Assembly (NCBI GenBank): GCA_942490925.1
Contig: CALNYX010000017.1
Location: 806,001-870,000 of the forward strand
From: CALNYX01 sp942490925
GTDB lineage: Bacteria > Chlamydiota > Chlamydiia > Chlamydiales > JAAKFR01
Reading direction: 5' to 3'
Length of the DNA: 64,000 nt
Both the position numbers and the translations under genes were made by a program. Below the pieces are notes generated by a model. The model saw nothing but the letters and a program-made list of their open reading frames with translations. It was not told where the DNA came from and made no database searches. This document shows, piece after piece, positions 43,379 through 50,912 of this stretch (its first letter is position 1; each line of letters starts with the position of its first letter).

Positions 43379-43548
43379 TTGCAGAGCCCTATAAGCCAAA
43401 TGGTAATCAAAGAGTCGGAGAAAATCTAAGGTCTACCACCAGTTTTAGAGTTTTTGGATTTGAACAACTTAATCTCGATAAGAAAAGTAATGCTTCCCCT
43501 TTGAACAAGCTGTTTGTTATAGTGACCCCAGTTACGTTTACGTGACAT
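43379..43548 (-). pseudogene. IS5-family transposase N-terminal fragment
   Basis: From ATG 43548, preceded by AAGGAG, the reverse strand reads MSRKRNWGHYNKQLVQRGSI, continues to KTGGRP, then TAG, then IFSDSLITIWLIGLCKAL. This is the N-terminus of an IS5-type (IS903-like group) transposase interrupted by a stop and cut at 43378. No catalytic DDE region remains. Confidence 0.78.
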
Positions 43549-43596
43549 CTGAAACTCCTTCTTGCTGTTGTAGGCTGAGGAGCTTCTTTTTTTTTA

Positions 43597-43757
43597 ACAA
43601 TTTTTTATCAAGTGTTCCGCGAGTTTTGGTCAGGCTTCACCTACCCAAAATCTCACGTCAAGCAGGCTGAGGTAAAGCCTCAGCTTGCTACCTGAAAGAA
43701 GCAGCGGCTAAAGCCGCTGCTTCTGAAGGGAAAGTCTACTTGCTCTCTCTGACTTTT
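43597..43757 (+). repeat. Dispersed repeat, copy 2, with strong hairpins
   Basis: It aligns with 25171-25305. This copy has two strong stem-loops: one with GGCTGAGG/CCTCAGC arms and loop TAAA, and one with a perfect 12-bp stem (AGAAGCAGCGGC/GCCGCTGCTTCT) also with loop TAAA. Both loops are the same, suggesting a preserved structured element. It lies 48 bp from the IS fragment start and could be an IS end, a MITE or an RNA. Confidence 0.75.
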
Positions 43758-43845
43758 TCAATATACTGTAATTGCGCATGAAAGGAGGGTTGTCTTTGGG
43801 CAAAATGCCACGGAGCAGCTATAAAACTCTCCAAAGGTCAACCAA

Positions 43846-43926
43846 TATGACTTGGGGAACTTCGTCTGGATGAGACAACGGACGACAACGTTTTCAAGGA
43901 CGAAAACTAGCTAAAAGAGCCTCTTG
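43846..43926 (-). pseudogene. Remnant of an ada-like N-terminal zinc domain
   Basis: The reverse strand reads EALLASFRP, then TGA, then KRCRPLSHPDEVPQVI. Intact Ada (50913-51962) has DALLAGFRPCKRCNPLSHPNETPEIV at the same place. The zinc cysteine codon TGC has become TGA, and the rest of the gene is missing. Identity is lower than in the 492-bp duplication, so it may come from an older paralogue. Confidence 0.7.
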
Positions 43927-43976
43927 TTATGTTACTCCTTAATTATTAAGGCATCCTTTAAAACTATTCATTCATC

Positions 43977-45245
43977 TTATCCCTGCTGCTGTATTATTGG
44001 CTCTAAGATCAAACCATTAGCAACTTCTTTCATTTGCTTTTTTCCTCTGTCAGTGAAATATTGAATAAGTTTTTTAGGAAAAATTTTCATTAAATAGAGT
44101 TGAATCTTCATACGTAGTGAAGACTCTGTGAAACCTTGTTGATTCTCTTCGGCAAGATCTTGCGCAGCTTCAACAAACTTTCGCATGTTTTTTTCATACT
44201 TATCAAAAGCAAGCGTGTAATCCCCATTCGATTCATCAATTTCCCTTGCTAAAACATAAGCTCCAACAATAGCAAGACTTGTCCCCATTCCCTGAACTGA
44301 ATGAGCAGCGTCTCCAATAAGCACAGTCCGCCCTTTAGACCAATAGGGCATTCTAACCTGGGCGATAGAATTGAAATAGCATTCATCACCCTCTTTCATT
44401 AAAGCAACAAGGCGAGGAATCTCCCAATCCAAACCTTGAAACTGCTTTTCAAATACAGTCTTTAAATTATCAATAAAAAGAGTTTCCTCCTCAGATTTAA
44501 ATGTAAGACATGCATAAGAATGGTTCCCTACGGCATACGCTGTTGCTAGCTTTCCCTTATCAAAATAGACAATTTTACAACGCTCGAGTTCAAAAATATT
44601 CGGGATAGGGAAGACACAAAATTGAATACCGTATCTCTTTAAAAATGTCGCATCTTCTCCAAAAGCCAATCGTCTCACATTCGAGTATTGTCCGTCAGCC
44701 CCAACTACAACATCAAATTCTCTAGGTTCCATTTGCTCAAAATGAACCATCTTTCCATCTATACCAATGATGGAATCACCATAAATGATTTCAATCTCAC
44801 CTGTTTTTTTAGACAAAATTTGAACAAGATCCCATCGCTGAATTTCTATTTCTCCTTCTGAAGAGTTCCCTAAAATATCTCCATCAAATTCAAAGACCTT
44901 CTGATCAGAAGAGACAAATTTAGAAGATACAAGATTCACGTTAGCTTCTAAGAGATCTTGATAAATCTCCATTCTCTTTGCCACCTCAAGAGCCGTGCCA
45001 CGCACGTCAACTTTATAACCACCTACTCTCACATAAGGATGCTTTTCGATAATAGTTGGAGAAAAACCTCGCTGTTTTAACCAGTAAGCCAATGTAAAAC
45101 CAGCAATTCCAGCACCAGATATAAGGATTTTTTTATCTTTCGTCATTATTGTCTCACTGTATAGTTCTGTTTGTGCCTCTACAGAGGCTAAGTTCATAAT
45201 CGGAAATGCAGCCAAAACCAATGCGAAAAATTTCTTTATGAGCAT
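43977..45245 (-). CDS. FAD-dependent monooxygenase (TetX/PHBH type) with leader peptide
   Basis: The FAD-binding motif KKILISGAGIAGFTLAYWLKQRGFSPTIIEK is followed by VVVGADGQYSNVRR and VLIGDAAHSVQGMGTSLAIVGAYVLAREI, the three signatures of aromatic/TetX-like flavoprotein hydroxylases. ATG 45245 (AAAGG ribosome site) adds a hydrophobic leader MLIKKFFALVLAAFPIMNLASVEA; an internal ATG at 45146 would give the usual cytoplasmic form. The gene is divergent from a tetR gene across a perfect 35-bp palindrome, so it is probably repressed by TetR and induced by a small molecule. The substrate is unknown. Confidence 0.85.
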   Translation of the reverse strand: MLIKKFFALVLAAFPIMNLASVEAQTELYSETIMTKDKKILISGAGIAGFTLAYWLKQRGFSPTIIEKHPYVRVGGYKVDVRGTALEVAKRMEIYQDLLEANVNLVSSKFVSSDQKVFEFDGDILGNSSEGEIEIQRWDLVQILSKKTGEIEIIYGDSIIGIDGKMVHFEQMEPREFDVVVGADGQYSNVRRLAFGEDATFLKRYGIQFCVFPIPNIFELERCKIVYFDKGKLATAYAVGNHSYACLTFKSEEETLFIDNLKTVFEKQFQGLDWEIPRLVALMKEGDECYFNSIAQVRMPYWSKGRTVLIGDAAHSVQGMGTSLAIVGAYVLAREIDESNGDYTLAFDKYEKNMRKFVEAAQDLAEENQQGFTESSLRMKIQLYLMKIFPKKLIQYFTDRGKKQMKEVANGLILEPIIQQQG

Positions 45246-45284
45246 ACTTGCCTTTCGCATGTAAATAATCAATTAATCGTCAGG

Positions 45285-45323
45285 ATCATAACACTTGACC
45301 GACCGTCGGTCAAGTGTTATGAT
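45285..45323. promoter_or_regulatory. Symmetric divergent promoter and TetR operator
   Basis: Bases 45287-45321 are a perfect palindrome with 17-bp arms around one C, with core TTGACCGAC-C-GTCGGTCAA. On the plus strand TTGACC (45295-45300), 17 nt, TATGAT (45318-45323) form a near-consensus sigma-70 promoter for tetR. The mirror image gives the same promoter on the minus strand for the monooxygenase (-10 at 45285-45290). One TetR dimer pair bound here would block both. Confidence 0.85.
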
Positions 45324-45343
45324 TCACTTAAAAGGATAAACTC

Positions 45344-45943
45344 ATGACAAAGCCTGTAAATCGAAAGGACGAGATTCTTAAAGTGGCTCGAAACCTATTC
45401 TTAACCAAGGATTATGATAAAACAACCATGGCAGACATCATGAACGCCTTAGAAATTGCTAAAGGCACTATATATCACTACTTTAAGTCTAAAGAAGCTC
45501 TATTTGAGGCGGTCATCGAAGATATCGTTGAAGAAAATATTAGACACATGAGGACTTTGGTAAAGAATACCCCAAAGAATGCCTTAGAAAAAATCCAACT
45601 TCTGGTAAATGCGGGAAATATTTCCCAAGAGAACGAAAAAATATTTGAGCAACTTCATAAACCAGCTAACGACGCCCTGCACAGCCGACTCCTTGCGGCT
45701 ACATTGATGAAACAGGCTCCACTATATGCAGAAATAATCCAACAAGGTTGCGATGAGGGAATTTTCAGAACAGAAGCTCCTCTCGAATGTGCAGAGTTTA
45801 TTCTTTCAGCAATTCAATTTCTTACAGATATGGGAATTTATCCTTGGGCGGAAGAAGATTTGAAACGACGAATGCAAGCATTTCCGATATTAATTGAACG
45901 GCTGTTACAAGGCCCACCTGGATCTTTTCAATTTCTTGTTTGA
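45344..45943 (+). CDS. TetR-family transcriptional repressor
   Basis: This is a 199-residue regulator. The N-terminal HTH reads TMADIMNALEIAKGTIYHYFKSKEALFEAV (about residues 27-56), the standard TetR_N signature. The C-terminal ligand domain has no recognisable subfamily. The start is preceded by AAAGGA. Its operator is probably the palindrome in its own promoter, so it should repress itself and the divergent monooxygenase. Confidence 0.93.
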   Translation: MTKPVNRKDEILKVARNLFLTKDYDKTTMADIMNALEIAKGTIYHYFKSKEALFEAVIEDIVEENIRHMRTLVKNTPKNALEKIQLLVNAGNISQENEKIFEQLHKPANDALHSRLLAATLMKQAPLYAEIIQQGCDEGIFRTEAPLECAEFILSAIQFLTDMGIYPWAEEDLKRRMQAFPILIERLLQGPPGSFQFLV

Positions 45944-46075
45944 TCCTTTAGATAAAGAATAGAAATTTTTCTCTGTAAGACAATTTCTATAAATATAGGA
46001 GTACTAATAACTTCCAGTTAGCTAATCCTCTGCGCGAAATCAGAAGAAGTCAACACACTTGGAATCGTTATCTTA

Positions 46076-46155
46076 CTCCAATCAAAAGTTCTGAATGCGT
46101 CTCTCCACCTCCAATCAGTACTATAAAGCAGAATCTTTCGGTTCTGCTTTTTTTG
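46076..46155 (+). other. att-like copy of the ssrA 3' end followed by terminator (copy A)
   Basis: Bases 46100-46114 repeat 15 nt (TCTCTCCACCTCCAA) of the tmRNA 3' end (42112-42126) in direct orientation. A further 20 nt at 46076-46095 (CTCCAATCAAAAGTTCTGAA) recur at 48478-48497. A terminator with AAAGCAGAA/TTCTGCTTT arms and a T-tract follows at 46125-46155. This is what is expected at the far end of an element integrated into the 3' end of ssrA. Confidence 0.7.
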
Positions 46156-46158
46156 TTT

Positions 46159-47352
46159 CTATACCTTTTCTGTATTAAACCAACCGGCTGTTCTTTTGCA
46201 GAAACCAACCAACATCAACATTACAGGCACTTCAATGAGTACACCAACCACTGTGGCAAGTGTGGCACCGGAGGAGAGCCCAAACAGCACAACAGAAGTG
46301 GCAATAGCAACTTCAAAGTGATTCGATGCACCGATCATAGCGGCTGGAGCGGCATCTTCATATTTTAGTTTAAGAATCTTTGCTCCGACGTATCCCAATC
46401 CAAAAATGAATACCGTCTGAATTAATAATGGGATCGAGATCCACAAAATAGTTAGCGGGTTAGCAAGAATGGTTTCTCCTTTGAAACTGAACAACAGCAC
46501 CAGTGTCAGCAATAGTGCACTGATGGTTACCGGCGTTAAGATATGGAGAAACTTTTCTTTGAACCAATCTTCTCCTTTTTTTCCGATAATCCATTTACGA
46601 GAGAAATACCCTGCAACAAGTGGTAGAGCCACATAAATAGCCACAGAAAGCAGGAGTGCCTGCCATGGAACAGGTAACTGACCGATGCCCAGCAAGAATC
46701 CTCCTAACACGCCATAAAGCAGCAACATAGCCAGAGAGTTGATAGCAACCATGACAAGTGTCAGGCTATCATTCCCCTGAGCTAAGTATCCCCAAACAAT
46801 AACCATAGCTGTGCAAGGTGCTATCCCCAAGAGTATACACCCGGCAAAATAACTGCGCCACAGAGGGATCTCAAGCATTTTGACACCGTCGTGCAACACC
46901 ACAGTACCCACTCCATGCTCCGCTCCGACAGGCAGATCAAGGCCAAAAGGCATCTTCACCAGATCTATTGCATCGGCTCCAATCAATCCTTTAAACAGAA
47001 AGCCAAGAAACAGCATGGCTATAGCATACATGGTGAACGGCTTGATGCACCAGTTAATGAACAGAGTCAGAAAAACGGGTTTTCCACTCTTACCAGCTTT
47101 CACCACGCTTGTGAAGTCGACCTTGACCATGATCGGGTACATCATGAAAAACAGACAGATAGCAACAGGAACGGAAACAACCGGTGCTCCATTAACACTA
47201 ATACTCATGCCATCCAGTATTTTTGCAAGTCCCGGGGCCGCTTTACCAAGGAAAATTCCTCCCACGATACATAACCCGACCCAGACGGTGAGATACCTCT
47301 CAAAGATGCTGGTCATACGCCGGTTGTTCTTAATGCGAGCTTTATTACTCAT
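46159..47352 (-). CDS. Arsenite efflux transporter, ACR3 family
   Basis: This 397-residue membrane protein has about ten hydrophobic segments. It starts with SIFERYLTVWVGLCIVGGIFLG and contains INWCIKPFTMYAIAMLFLGFLF (with the essential cysteine of the ACR3 family) and GIAPCTAMVIVWGYLAQGN (conserved). ACR3 exports arsenite or antimonite driven by the proton gradient. No arsR or arsC is recognisable next to it. It lies between two att-like repeats with a ZIP transporter, so it was probably acquired. Confidence 0.92.
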   Translation of the reverse strand: MSNKARIKNNRRMTSIFERYLTVWVGLCIVGGIFLGKAAPGLAKILDGMSISVNGAPVVSVPVAICLFFMMYPIMVKVDFTSVVKAGKSGKPVFLTLFINWCIKPFTMYAIAMLFLGFLFKGLIGADAIDLVKMPFGLDLPVGAEHGVGTVVLHDGVKMLEIPLWRSYFAGCILLGIAPCTAMVIVWGYLAQGNDSLTLVMVAINSLAMLLLYGVLGGFLLGIGQLPVPWQALLLSVAIYVALPLVAGYFSRKWIIGKKGEDWFKEKFLHILTPVTISALLLTLVLLFSFKGETILANPLTILWISIPLLIQTVFIFGLGYVGAKILKLKYEDAAPAAMIGASNHFEVAIATSVVLFGLSSGATLATVVGVLIEVPVMLMLVGFCKRTAGWFNTEKV

Positions 47353-47694
47353 ATTTTAAATATCTGCAAGACTTGTTAAATATTCTCAACACTACCAGTT
47401 AATTATTTATTCATGAATTTGATTTCCAATAATGATCGATATAATAAGATGAAGTAGTTGGGGATTCTGCTCGCTCAGTAAACTGGATGTAGCAGAGCAG
47501 CACCTTCTAATATTGACACCACAGAAATGGAAATGGATAGTGCTGCCCACGATAACCTCTTCGGAGTGCAGTAAGGTGCTGTAATTTATCCTCTCTAACA
47601 TAGTATCTTCCGCGATCCGGAACCTACCATTCTCTTGAAAATTCATCCAACAAGCCCCTGTTTTCAGTGGTATATGCACGCAAATTTCAGGTGA
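47353..47694. other. Intergenic region between ACR3 and ZIP genes
   Basis: These 342 bp separate two reverse-strand transporter genes. A 90-codon frame on the reverse strand (47407-47679) resembles no family and has poor composition (CCSATSSLLSEQNPQLLH). It may be a decayed regulator gene, but no HTH is visible. The ACR3 promoter should be here. Confidence 0.35.
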
Positions 47695-48417
47695 TTAATT
47701 TGTGGGTACAATTAACATTTTGCCAATCATACCTACAACAAATCCCCCAATAGCCCCAAGTGCAGGCGCCCAACGATGTCTAATTTTTGCCAAAGGAGCA
47801 ATGTCTTGAAAAATCAGATAAAGAATCCCACCTGCGGCAAATAACATAATTCCTGAAATAACAGCTGGGTATTCAGAGAGAAAAAAATAACTAGATAGGC
47901 CTGCAACAGGTCCTAAAAATGACATCGCAAAAAAAGCACCAATAATGGTTCGTCCTTTGTGTCTGTTGTTCTGGCGCAATTCAAGATAAGCATTAAACCC
48001 TTCCGGGAGGTTTTGAAAAATAATCAAGAAAGCAAGCAAGATCGCATATTGCTTATCTAATAAATAAAGAGCCCCCAATGCCATCACTTCTGGAAGAAAA
48101 TCAAGAAGCATAGCTGCCAACTGAGAAGCCTGTTCATGCAGCGTGGTTAACAATATGTCAATACCCATAAAAAACAGGCCTCCCACCCCAAAGCAAATAA
48201 CAGCTAAAAAAGGAGAGAACCTATCCATTCCTTCAGGAACAAGCACTAGTGCAACAGCTGATATAAGTATACCACCTCCAAAAGCAATTACACTGTGGCG
48301 TAATTCCATTTCTAGCCAGCGATTGCCAATATGTTCCACGGTAGCGACCAATGCCCCAACAACCATTGCAAGACCAGTTGTCAAGGTTAAAGCAAAAATT
48401 ACAATCCAATCACTCAT
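47695..48417 (-). CDS. ZIP-family divalent metal transporter
   Basis: This 240-residue protein has about eight hydrophobic helices. The conserved TM4 motif reads FQNLPEGFNAYLELR; most ZIPs have H-N-x-P-E-G, so the first metal-binding His is Gln here. TM5 also lacks the usual H-x-x-x-E, instead having AMSFLGPVAGLSSYF. Import of Zn, Fe or Mn is the family role, but the altered ligands suggest different selectivity. It is the second gene of the presumed ars/ZIP insertion. Confidence 0.8.
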   Translation of the reverse strand: MSDWIVIFALTLTTGLAMVVGALVATVEHIGNRWLEMELRHSVIAFGGGILISAVALVLVPEGMDRFSPFLAVICFGVGGLFFMGIDILLTTLHEQASQLAAMLLDFLPEVMALGALYLLDKQYAILLAFLIIFQNLPEGFNAYLELRQNNRHKGRTIIGAFFAMSFLGPVAGLSSYFFLSEYPAVISGIMLFAAGGILYLIFQDIAPLAKIRHRWAPALGAIGGFVVGMIGKMLIVPTN

Positions 48418-48477
48418 AAAACAGAAAAAAGTTGTAAGCTCAAGCTATCAAAAGGTTGATTGCCACTCAATACATTT

Positions 48478-48537
48478 CTCCAATCAAAAGTTCTGAACAA
48501 GTCTCTCCAACCAGGTGCAGAGAACCTGGCTTTTCAT
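48478..48537 (+). other. Second att-like sequence with terminator (copy B)
   Basis: CTCCAATCAAAAGTTCTGAA at 48478-48497 is identical to 46076-46095 and is followed by GTCTCTCCA, a shorter match to the ssrA 3' end. A hairpin with CCAGGT/AACCTGG arms and CTTTT follows (48511-48537). Together with copy A it brackets the ACR3/ZIP pair. Confidence 0.65.
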
Positions 48538-48577
48538 ACATTTCCAGTGATTGAGTAGTTGCTAGAATTTGCGAGAT

Positions 48578-49373
48578 TTAAGCGCATCTGAGAAAAGTTT
48601 TGACAACAGCCGCAAGACTCTCGGGCTGGTCATATGGAACCCCATGACCAGCCTCTTCGATCATTGAGACTTGCAAATGTTGATTGAGCTCAGAAAGTTC
48701 TGTAGCCATTTCAACGGAAATCACAGGGCTCTTATCACCGAAAATAAGCAGACTTGGAATACTAAGCTTCTTGACTAGCTGTACATAGTCTGGATTCGGG
48801 GGGATCAAAACATCGAAAGCGTGAATGCTGGTTTGAAGTCTTGCCTCTGCTAACAACTCAATGAGCTCGCGTGAACGGTGACTTTTTCGAGCGCATCTCT
48901 GGGCTAAGAAATCCTCTCTTGGTTGATTGAGAATTTCTCGATGCTGAGCAGCAAGACCGCTCTTATAAACTTCTTGCTGAAAGTGTGGTGTCAGAAAGGT
49001 TGGGTCAACTAGGATAAGCCTTCGTAATTGCTTGGGATTCCAACTGGCTACCAGAGCTGCTGTCATGCCTCCCATAGAGTGGCCTACAAGCACTGGATTA
49101 ACAAGTCCAAGAGCTTTGATAAGACCCAAGCTATCAGCCGGCGAGGATATCGTAGTCATAGCCCTGATCTGGAGCACTCGAGTTCCCATGGCCTCTAGCG
49201 TCTGGCATGACAACATCATAATTCTCTGCAAGCGCTTGCGCCACAGGAGCCCAACAGGCTCCATTTGTCATTAATCCATGCAGCAAAACAACAGGTGGTT
49301 TTTGGCCTCCTGTTCGGAGATAGTGCACACTAATCCCATTTGCTTCACAGGTCCCTGTTGTCCATCTATCCAC
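48578..49373 (-). pseudogene. Alpha/beta hydrolase with a single-base frameshift
   Basis: The first 79 codons (from GTG 49373; VVLLHGLMTNGACWAPVA, the oxyanion region, and MPDARGHGNS) end in a stop at 49134. The remainder continues in another frame: ADSLGLIKALGL, then the nucleophile motif LVGHSMGGMTA, an acid in LIFGDKSPV and the histidine in EEAGHGVPYDQPE. The frames join near 49142-49148, where one extra base in CGGC would explain the shift. The restored protein would be about 264 residues, a normal hydrolase size. It is either a recent pseudogene or a sequencing error. Confidence 0.85.
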
Positions 49374-49390
49374 TGCTTCCTCGGGTTTTG

Positions 49391-49816
49391 CTAACTGAAT
49401 TCCTCATTAGTTAGAGATATAGTGAATGAAGAGTCTATCAGAGAAGCTGCGTCGGCAAGTGGACAGCATAGACGCGTGACATCAGGATAGTGATAAAAGG
49501 CGTTTGTCTGAGGACCTAGTTCAAATAATTCAAGGTCTTCACTATGGAGAAAAACCTTTTTCCCTGCTGCAATCGCAAAACCAAGCTCAACATGCGTCCC
49601 AAATCCACCAGGCAAAAGCACAATCACATAATCTGCTGCTCTAATCCCATTTAATTCGTTGATGGAAACTTCTCTCAAACGCTCTTTGCTGACTGTTTTC
49701 ACGCTGCCATGCAACGTCCAATCGTATGAGAGTACATGTCCAAACTCCTCGAGAGAAGCTCTCACTTGCTTGTGATCATGAGCTCTTAAGAGTGAGGTTG
49801 CGATATAATACTTCAT
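49391..49816 (-). CDS. Nucleoside 2-deoxyribosyltransferase-like protein, copy 2
   Basis: This 141-residue protein is nearly identical to the one at 42868-43275 apart from a few substitutions (for example AHDHK for AQEHK) and a different C-terminal tail (SSFTISLTNEEFS). The ADYVIVLLPGGFGTHVELGFAIAAGKK core is the same. It is followed upstream by the intact 318-residue gene, so this is the parental arrangement. The last residues fall outside the duplicated segment. Confidence 0.75.
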   Translation of the reverse strand: MKYYIATSLLRAHDHKQVRASLEEFGHVLSYDWTLHGSVKTVSKERLREVSINELNGIRAADYVIVLLPGGFGTHVELGFAIAAGKKVFLHSEDLELFELGPQTNAFYHYPDVTRLCCPLADAASLIDSSFTISLTNEEFS

Positions 49817-49919
49817 CTTTTGACAAGTCTTTAAATTAGTTTAGCCACCATTCGACACGCTTGAGATACTTATTGAGGTCAAAAGTATTCCTCCATCCCT
49901 TATTTTTTAGAGCAAAGCC
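49428..49919 (-). repeat. 492-bp duplicated segment, copy 2
   Basis: It matches 42887-43378 over the full length in the same orientation, 6.5 kb away. Recombination between the copies would delete the whole monooxygenase/ars/ZIP/hydrolase region. Confidence 0.92.
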
Positions 49920-50792
49920 AAATAAGAATCCATCTCCTGATAGAGAGATAATTGTATAAGGACTTCCTCTTAGAAAAGCCCACTGCTCTTCTTCCACGTA
50001 TACCGAGTTTTTCTCAAAGGTTTGGTTAGGCTCAAGCTTCAAGACATCTGCTTTAAGCTCATCGAGATGCTTGTCATATGGGGCACGCGTATCTGGATCT
50101 TCTGAATTCCACTTTAGATAAAAATAGCCTGAACTATCCATGTCACCAATTGATAAAAGATAAGCTTTATCTGGATCCTGGCACGGTTTAGATGGATTGA
50201 TGAAATCATTTTTGAACATTACATAAAGCTTGTCTTCAGGATGATTAAAGACCCAGCCCTTATGCGGAACCTCTTCCATGTCAATTCCATTTATCTCTGT
50301 CGTTTTACGTTTTTCTTTTTCTATGGAAATAGAATGCTTAAGGTTTTCCCAATGGACTCTGTTTTCATTAGATTTTTTCGGGACAACATACCAAATCTGT
50401 GCGACGTAATTTTCATTGGTATAAGAGGCATACCACGCATTTTTTAGCTCTGATTCAAATCCATTTAGAAGCGATTTAGTACTTGAAAAGGTCGATCTCA
50501 ATCTTTCAACCTCTGCACTTGCTAGCGCTTCTGTTTCAAATTGGTTCACTTGTATGGTACATCCATTCCCACCTTTTTGTGGAAAAAGAGTAAAGTTTGC
50601 GACATTTTCTGACGATGAGGTTTCTCCAATTCCCCATCCAGGAGGAGGTGTAAGCTTATAAATTGTTGCTCCTGCCTGTAAATTAAACGACTTTGAACAA
50701 ATATTAGGAGTTCCTCTAATTGGCTGTGGAGCAGAGAGGGCAAACGCTTGCACTGTTAGACAGCAAATAAAAATCAGAAATTTGAACTTCAT
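49836..50792 (-). CDS. Exported hypothetical protein
   Basis: The start chosen is ATG 50792 (MKFKFLIFICCLTVQAFALSA), a typical signal peptide, giving 318 residues. The mature part has two similar beta-rich sections: ATIYKLTPPPGWGIGE near residue 40 and MEEVPHKGWVFNHPED near 165, suggesting an internal duplication. I recognise no family. Chlamydial exported proteins of this kind are often lineage-specific. The C-terminal 28 codons are duplicated at 43295-43378. Confidence 0.65.
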   Translation of the reverse strand: MKFKFLIFICCLTVQAFALSAPQPIRGTPNICSKSFNLQAGATIYKLTPPPGWGIGETSSSENVANFTLFPQKGGNGCTIQVNQFETEALASAEVERLRSTFSSTKSLLNGFESELKNAWYASYTNENYVAQIWYVVPKKSNENRVHWENLKHSISIEKEKRKTTEINGIDMEEVPHKGWVFNHPEDKLYVMFKNDFINPSKPCQDPDKAYLLSIGDMDSSGYFYLKWNSEDPDTRAPYDKHLDELKADVLKLEPNQTFEKNSVYVEEEQWAFLRGSPYTIISLSGDGFLFGFALKNKGWRNTFDLNKYLKRVEWWLN

Positions 50793-50912
50793 AAAAACAC
50801 CTCTATATAAAAAAATTAGAGGCAAGTTTAGCATAAATTCTTAGTTTTGCCCTACAAAAAATCTATACACTTCTTAATTTGAGCTTTCCAAAAGGAAGAA
50901 AGCTCTACATCA

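Larger units (their letters stand above)
43549..43976. other. Gene-free decayed region
   Basis: No intact gene is present. It holds the upstream side of the IS fragment, the second copy of the dispersed repeat (43597-43757), a remnant of an ada-like gene (43846-43926) and the 3' flank of the FAD monooxygenase gene. Confidence 0.6.

Noticed and set aside
47407..47679. 90-codon frame between ACR3 and ZIP genes, considered as arsR
   Set aside because: No helix-turn-helix or metal-binding cysteine pattern, and unusual composition; kept only as unassigned intergenic DNA.
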